Positions 6,420-7,916 of a DNA stretch of 7,916 nucleotides are shown one piece after another. The first letter of the stretch is position 1, and each line of letters starts with the position of its first letter. The stretch comes from Mailhella massiliensis. Its GTDB lineage: Bacteria; Desulfobacterota; Desulfovibrionia; Desulfovibrionales; Desulfovibrionaceae. Under the pieces are notes generated by a model. It saw nothing but the letters and a program-made list of their open reading frames with translations, had not been told where the DNA came from and ran no database searches. Position numbers and translations under genes: made by a program. The stretch covers positions 1 to 7,916 of the forward strand of contig NZ_DYZA01000157.1 in NCBI RefSeq assembly GCF_020741395.1, written 5' to 3'.

Positions 6420-6457
6420 AAAAGCCCCTGCGGTACGGCATACCGCAAGGGCTTTTT
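6420..6457 (-). terminator. Intrinsic terminator of tRNA-Ser
   Basis: Arms AAAAGCCCCTGCGGTA (6420-6435) and TACCGCAAGGGCTTTT (6441-6456) form a 16-bp stem with a five-base loop; the one mismatch becomes a T-G pair on the - strand transcript. It begins 12 bases after the encoded CCA. On the + strand it also ends in five Ts, so it may work in both directions. Confidence 0.85.
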
Positions 6458-6468
6458 CATGGTTTTCC

Positions 6469-6556
6469 TGGCGGAAGGAGAGGGATTTGAACCCCCGGAG
6501 GTATGACCCTCAACGGATTTCAAGACCGCCGCATTCAGCCGCTCTGCCATCCTTCC
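6469..6556 (-). tRNA. tRNA-Ser (anticodon UGA), CCA encoded
   Basis: An 88-nt gene on the - strand. Acceptor stem GGAAGGA/TCCTTCC, discriminator G and CCA at 6471-6469. The anticodon loop is CTTGAAA with anticodon TGA, reading UCA and other UCN serine codons. There is the long variable arm of class II tRNAs (GAGG-GTCATA-CCTC) and a T arm GGGGG-TTCAAAT-CCCTC. The position 31-39 pair is T-T, a mismatch at the end of the anticodon stem. A strong terminator follows directly. The gene is embedded in a local duplication, with the decayed copy about 336 bp downstream. Its likely promoter is at 6895-6924, implying a leader of about 330 nt. A short open frame reading MAERLNAAVLKSVEGH across it is a known kind of false protein call. 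Confidence 0.96.
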
Positions 6557-6752
6557 TTTAAAAACGCTTTTCTTATGCGTCGGCCCGTCTGCGCAGGACA
6601 CACTGTACGGGCGCGGGGCTTGCACGCTCCTTCGTCGCTTACGGCGGGAGTGAATCCCGCCTGCGACTCCCTCGCGGCCCGGCCGCCTGAAGGCTGGCCG
6701 GGGGCCCCGGAGCTTCGGGACAAGGCCCGGCTCCGGCAATCTCTGCCTTCGG
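6557..6752 (-). repeat. Repeat copy R3 (modules A-B-C) upstream of the intact tRNA-Ser
   Basis: The partner of R2. Reading along the - strand: module A (6752-6671) with two hairpins (6707-6736 and 6678-6702), module B (about 6670-6578) ending GTACAG-GTGTCCTG-CGGGCCG, and module C (about 6577-6557) CATAAGAAAAGCG directly before the tRNA. The single difference between the two A modules falls outside both hairpins. Confidence 0.85.
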
Positions 6753-6857
6753 CCCGTATGTTCAGGACACGCTGTACAGGCACAGGACTTGCACGACTCG
6801 GGCCCTGCTTACGCCGCAAGTGGATCGCGGCTGCGCGGCCCTCGCGGCCCGGCTGCC
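6748..6857 (-). repeat. Repeat copy R4 (module B only)
   Basis: Matches the B module of R2 at both ends: CTTCGGCCCG and GACACGCTGTACAGG near 6748-6780, and ATCGCGGCTGCGCGGCCCTCGCG at 6824-6846, with a more divergent middle. It lacks the CATAAG module and any tRNA, and is joined directly to the A module of R3. Confidence 0.7.
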
Positions 6858-6894
6858 TTTTCCCTTTTCAGGGGGGGCAAAGAAAAACGCGATT

Positions 6895-6924
6895 AATATA
6901 CGCCTCCGAATGTGGCGCTGTCAA
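6895..6924 (-). promoter_or_regulatory. Sigma-70-type promoter for the tRNA-Ser transcript
   Basis: On the - strand a perfect -35 TTGACA (6919-6924), an 18-bp spacer and a -10 TATATT (6895-6900), followed by AATCGCG. It begins just 11 bp after the stop codon of the UPF0145 gene and points at the tRNA. A GC-rich start region suits stringently controlled stable-RNA promoters. It may instead have driven another RNA before rearrangement, since the tRNA is now about 330 bp away. Confidence 0.65.
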
Positions 6925-6930
6925 GATACG

Positions 6931-6948
6931 CCGCCTACAGGTAGGCGG
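6931..6948. repeat. Short perfect palindrome over the end of the UPF0145 gene
   Basis: CCGCCTAC-AG-GTAGGCGG spans the stop codon on the - strand. No T-run follows, so a terminator role is doubtful; it may shield the mRNA 3' end. Confidence 0.4.
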
Positions 6949-7636
6949 GCATCTGGAACTTGCCGTCCTTCTCGGGAGAGAGTTCGGCGTAGCTTTCGGG
7001 AGTACCGGCCACGATGGGCATGCGCTGGCCCTTGAGCATGTTGTACTCGGCCGCAAGCTCGCGCATCCTGGCAAATTCCGGCATGTTCACCACGCCGTGT
7101 TCCAGGGCCGTGCCCACACAGGACACAAGCAGCATGCCCGCAGAGCCGCTCTTCACTTCCAGGCGTATGCCGGAAATGACGTTGGCGCCCATTTCCAGGG
7201 CCTGCATCTTGGCCACGTTGATGGCGCGCTGCTCGGCCATGCGTATCTTCTTGAGGTATTCCTCGGATTCGCCGCCGAAAAAGTCGGAAAGCACGTTGGA
7301 AATGCCCGTGAACGCGCCCACGCCGATGACGGCATAGCCCGAGACCACGCCCTTCACGCCGCTCGTCCAGGTCTCCGGGTGCGGGGTGGTGAATACTTCT
7401 ATCTCTTTCAGGATCTGCTCCTGATACTGCCCGAGCTCAGCCTTGAGGTCGCCCAGACGCTCTTCCCGCGCAAGGGAAAGCTCCTTTACCTTGTCCATAG
7501 CGCAAGACATGCACATGTCCTTTGCGTCGATGCCGAAACGGGAAAAGTCCGCAATGGTCTCCGCACACAAGTGACGGATGCCGCCGCGCTTGCTGAATTT
7601 CCTGCCGCAGATGCGGCAGTCCTGAGCCTGTTGCAT
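6935..7636 (-). CDS. UPF0145 (YbjQ-like) family protein with N-terminal zinc-ribbon-like segment
   Basis: A 233-residue protein. The start chosen is ATG at 7636, preceded by AGGCGGG seven bases upstream; the frame is open further upstream, but that part has no domain character and crosses the promoter. Residues 1-46 carry CxxC pairs (Cys7/Cys10 and Cys42/Cys45) with His22 and Cys24 between them, which looks like a small metal-binding ribbon. Residues about 47-80 are charged and helix-prone, possibly a coiled coil. Residues about 80-180 match the UPF0145/YbjQ domain: VFTTP, then VSGYAVIG, DFFGGESEEY, RAINVAKMQALEMGANVISGIRLEV and MLLVSCVGTALE. E. coli YbjQ is only about 107 residues, so this version has added parts on both sides. 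The family was once called 'heavy-metal-binding' but its function is not settled. Transcribed alone; the tRNA promoter lies just beyond its stop. Confidence 0.85.
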   Translation of the reverse strand: MQQAQDCRICGRKFSKRGGIRHLCAETIADFSRFGIDAKDMCMSCAMDKVKELSLAREERLGDLKAELGQYQEQILKEIEVFTTPHPETWTSGVKGVVSGYAVIGVGAFTGISNVLSDFFGGESEEYLKKIRMAEQRAINVAKMQALEMGANVISGIRLEVKSGSAGMLLVSCVGTALEHGVVNMPEFARMRELAAEYNMLKGQRMPIVAGTPESYAELSPEKDGKFQMPAYL

Positions 7637-7659
7637 ACAGATACCCGCCTTTACGTTTG

Positions 7660-7688
7660 CCCCGGGCCTTCCAGACCATGCCCCGGGG
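7660..7688 (-). promoter_or_regulatory. 5' UTR hairpin before the UPF0145 ribosome site
   Basis: CCCCGGG (7660-7666) pairs with CCCGGGG (7682-7688) across a 15-base loop. It sits between the promoter and the ribosome-binding site (7644-7650), nine bases from the latter, so it could affect translation or mRNA stability. Confidence 0.4.
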
Positions 7689-7723
7689 ACATGCAAGAGA
7701 AAAAACAGAGGGGAACAGCGCAG

Positions 7724-7752
7724 AGTATAAGAACGAAACGCCTCCGGGGCAA
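7724..7752 (-). promoter_or_regulatory. Sigma-70-type promoter of the UPF0145 gene
   Basis: On the - strand -35 TTGCCC (7747-7752, 4 of 6) and -10 TATACT (7724-7729, 5 of 6) with a 17-bp spacer. It leaves a leader of about 80 nt before the start codon. Confidence 0.6.
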
Positions 7753-7761
7753 GTGTCCCGC

Positions 7762-7791
7762 AAGGCCTTTTCCCCGGGGGGAAAACGCCTT
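7762..7791. promoter_or_regulatory. 30-bp near-perfect palindrome upstream of the UPF0145 promoter
   Basis: Arms AAGGCCTTTTCCCC (7762-7775) and GGGGAAAACGCCTT (7778-7791) are inverted repeats of 14 bases with one mismatch and a 2-base centre. It ends 10 bp upstream of the -35 box, a typical place for an activator or repressor site. No T-run follows on the - strand, so a terminator is less likely. Confidence 0.5.
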
Positions 7792-7916
7792 TCGTCGGAG
7801 GGGGGCACGGAGCTTTTTTATAAATGAAAAAAATAACATACCTTTTTTTTCCCGGCGGCAAATCCCGCCCCGGGCGCAGATTTTTTCTCCGCCTTCAGGA
7901 AAGCTCCATATATTTT
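7792..7916. other. Non-coding right end with A/T tracts and a GC hairpin
   Basis: No gene seen. It has facing A and T tracts (A7 at 7828-7834, T8 at 7843-7850) and a GC stem GGCGG/CCGCC (7854-7858 with 7865-7869), with CCCGG/CCGGG as an alternative outer stem (7851-7855 with 7870-7874). A T6 run follows at 7881-7886 on the + strand. It may be the terminator region of a neighbour outside the window. Confidence 0.35.

Noticed and set aside
6154..6561. 135-residue + strand frame across the tRNA copies
   Set aside because: It reads through both tRNA-Ser copies and GC-rich repeat modules; no protein-like features.
6299..6739. Protein of up to 146 residues containing MAERLNAAVLKSVEGH
   Set aside because: This is a translation of the tRNA-Ser gene and its repeats, a well-known false protein call.
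5826..6857. CRISPR array
   Set aside because: The repeats are long (up to about 280 bp with the tRNA), few and irregularly arranged, with no short regular repeat-spacer pattern and no cas genes.
7637..7861. N-terminal extension of the UPF0145 protein
   Set aside because: The extension crosses a good promoter and a large palindrome and has no domain character; ATG 7636 has its own ribosome site.

Overview
The window is GC-rich bacterial DNA from what looks like a Gram-negative proteobacterium. TRAP transporters, the IclR regulator style and the overall composition would suit a Desulfovibrionaceae-type anaerobe, but that is an inference; no ribosomal or other taxonomic marker is present.

Left part (1-4507, + strand). 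This is the 3' part of a catabolic operon: a fused 4TM/12TM-type TRAP transporter permease (5' end outside the window), an M24-fold metallohydrolase, a creatininase-family amidohydrolase and a cyclase-family (kynurenine formamidase/isatin hydrolase-like) metal hydrolase. The genes are 19-70 bp apart, each with its own ribosome-binding site. A perfect 12-bp hairpin follows the last gene. Convergent to it (4718-5503, - strand) lies an IclR-family regulator with a good sigma-70-type promoter and a dyad over its -10/start region. Together they look like a locus for importing and hydrolysing a small amide, lactam or imide compound. The substrate cannot be read from the sequence.

Middle part (5504-6930). 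This holds no intact protein gene. It contains an intact tRNA-Ser(UGA) with encoded CCA and its own terminator, on the - strand. Downstream of it in the same direction is a second, decayed tRNA-Ser(UGA) copy with a different terminator, then a leader with repeated TACCRACA words, then the first ~11 codons of a P4-type (DUF4102) tyrosine integrase. The integrase is cut off by a third partial copy of the tRNA upstream region that includes the first ~18 nt of the tRNA. A fourth partial copy of the upstream repeat lies between the tRNA and its likely promoter at 6895-6924. I read this as the scarred, partly duplicated attachment locus of a lost genomic island.

Right part (6935-7916, - strand). 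One gene for a UPF0145/YbjQ-like protein with an added N-terminal four-cysteine, zinc-ribbon-like segment. It has a sigma-70-type promoter, a hairpin in the 5' UTR and a 30-bp near-perfect palindrome just upstream of the promoter. The last ~125 bases are non-coding as far as I can see.
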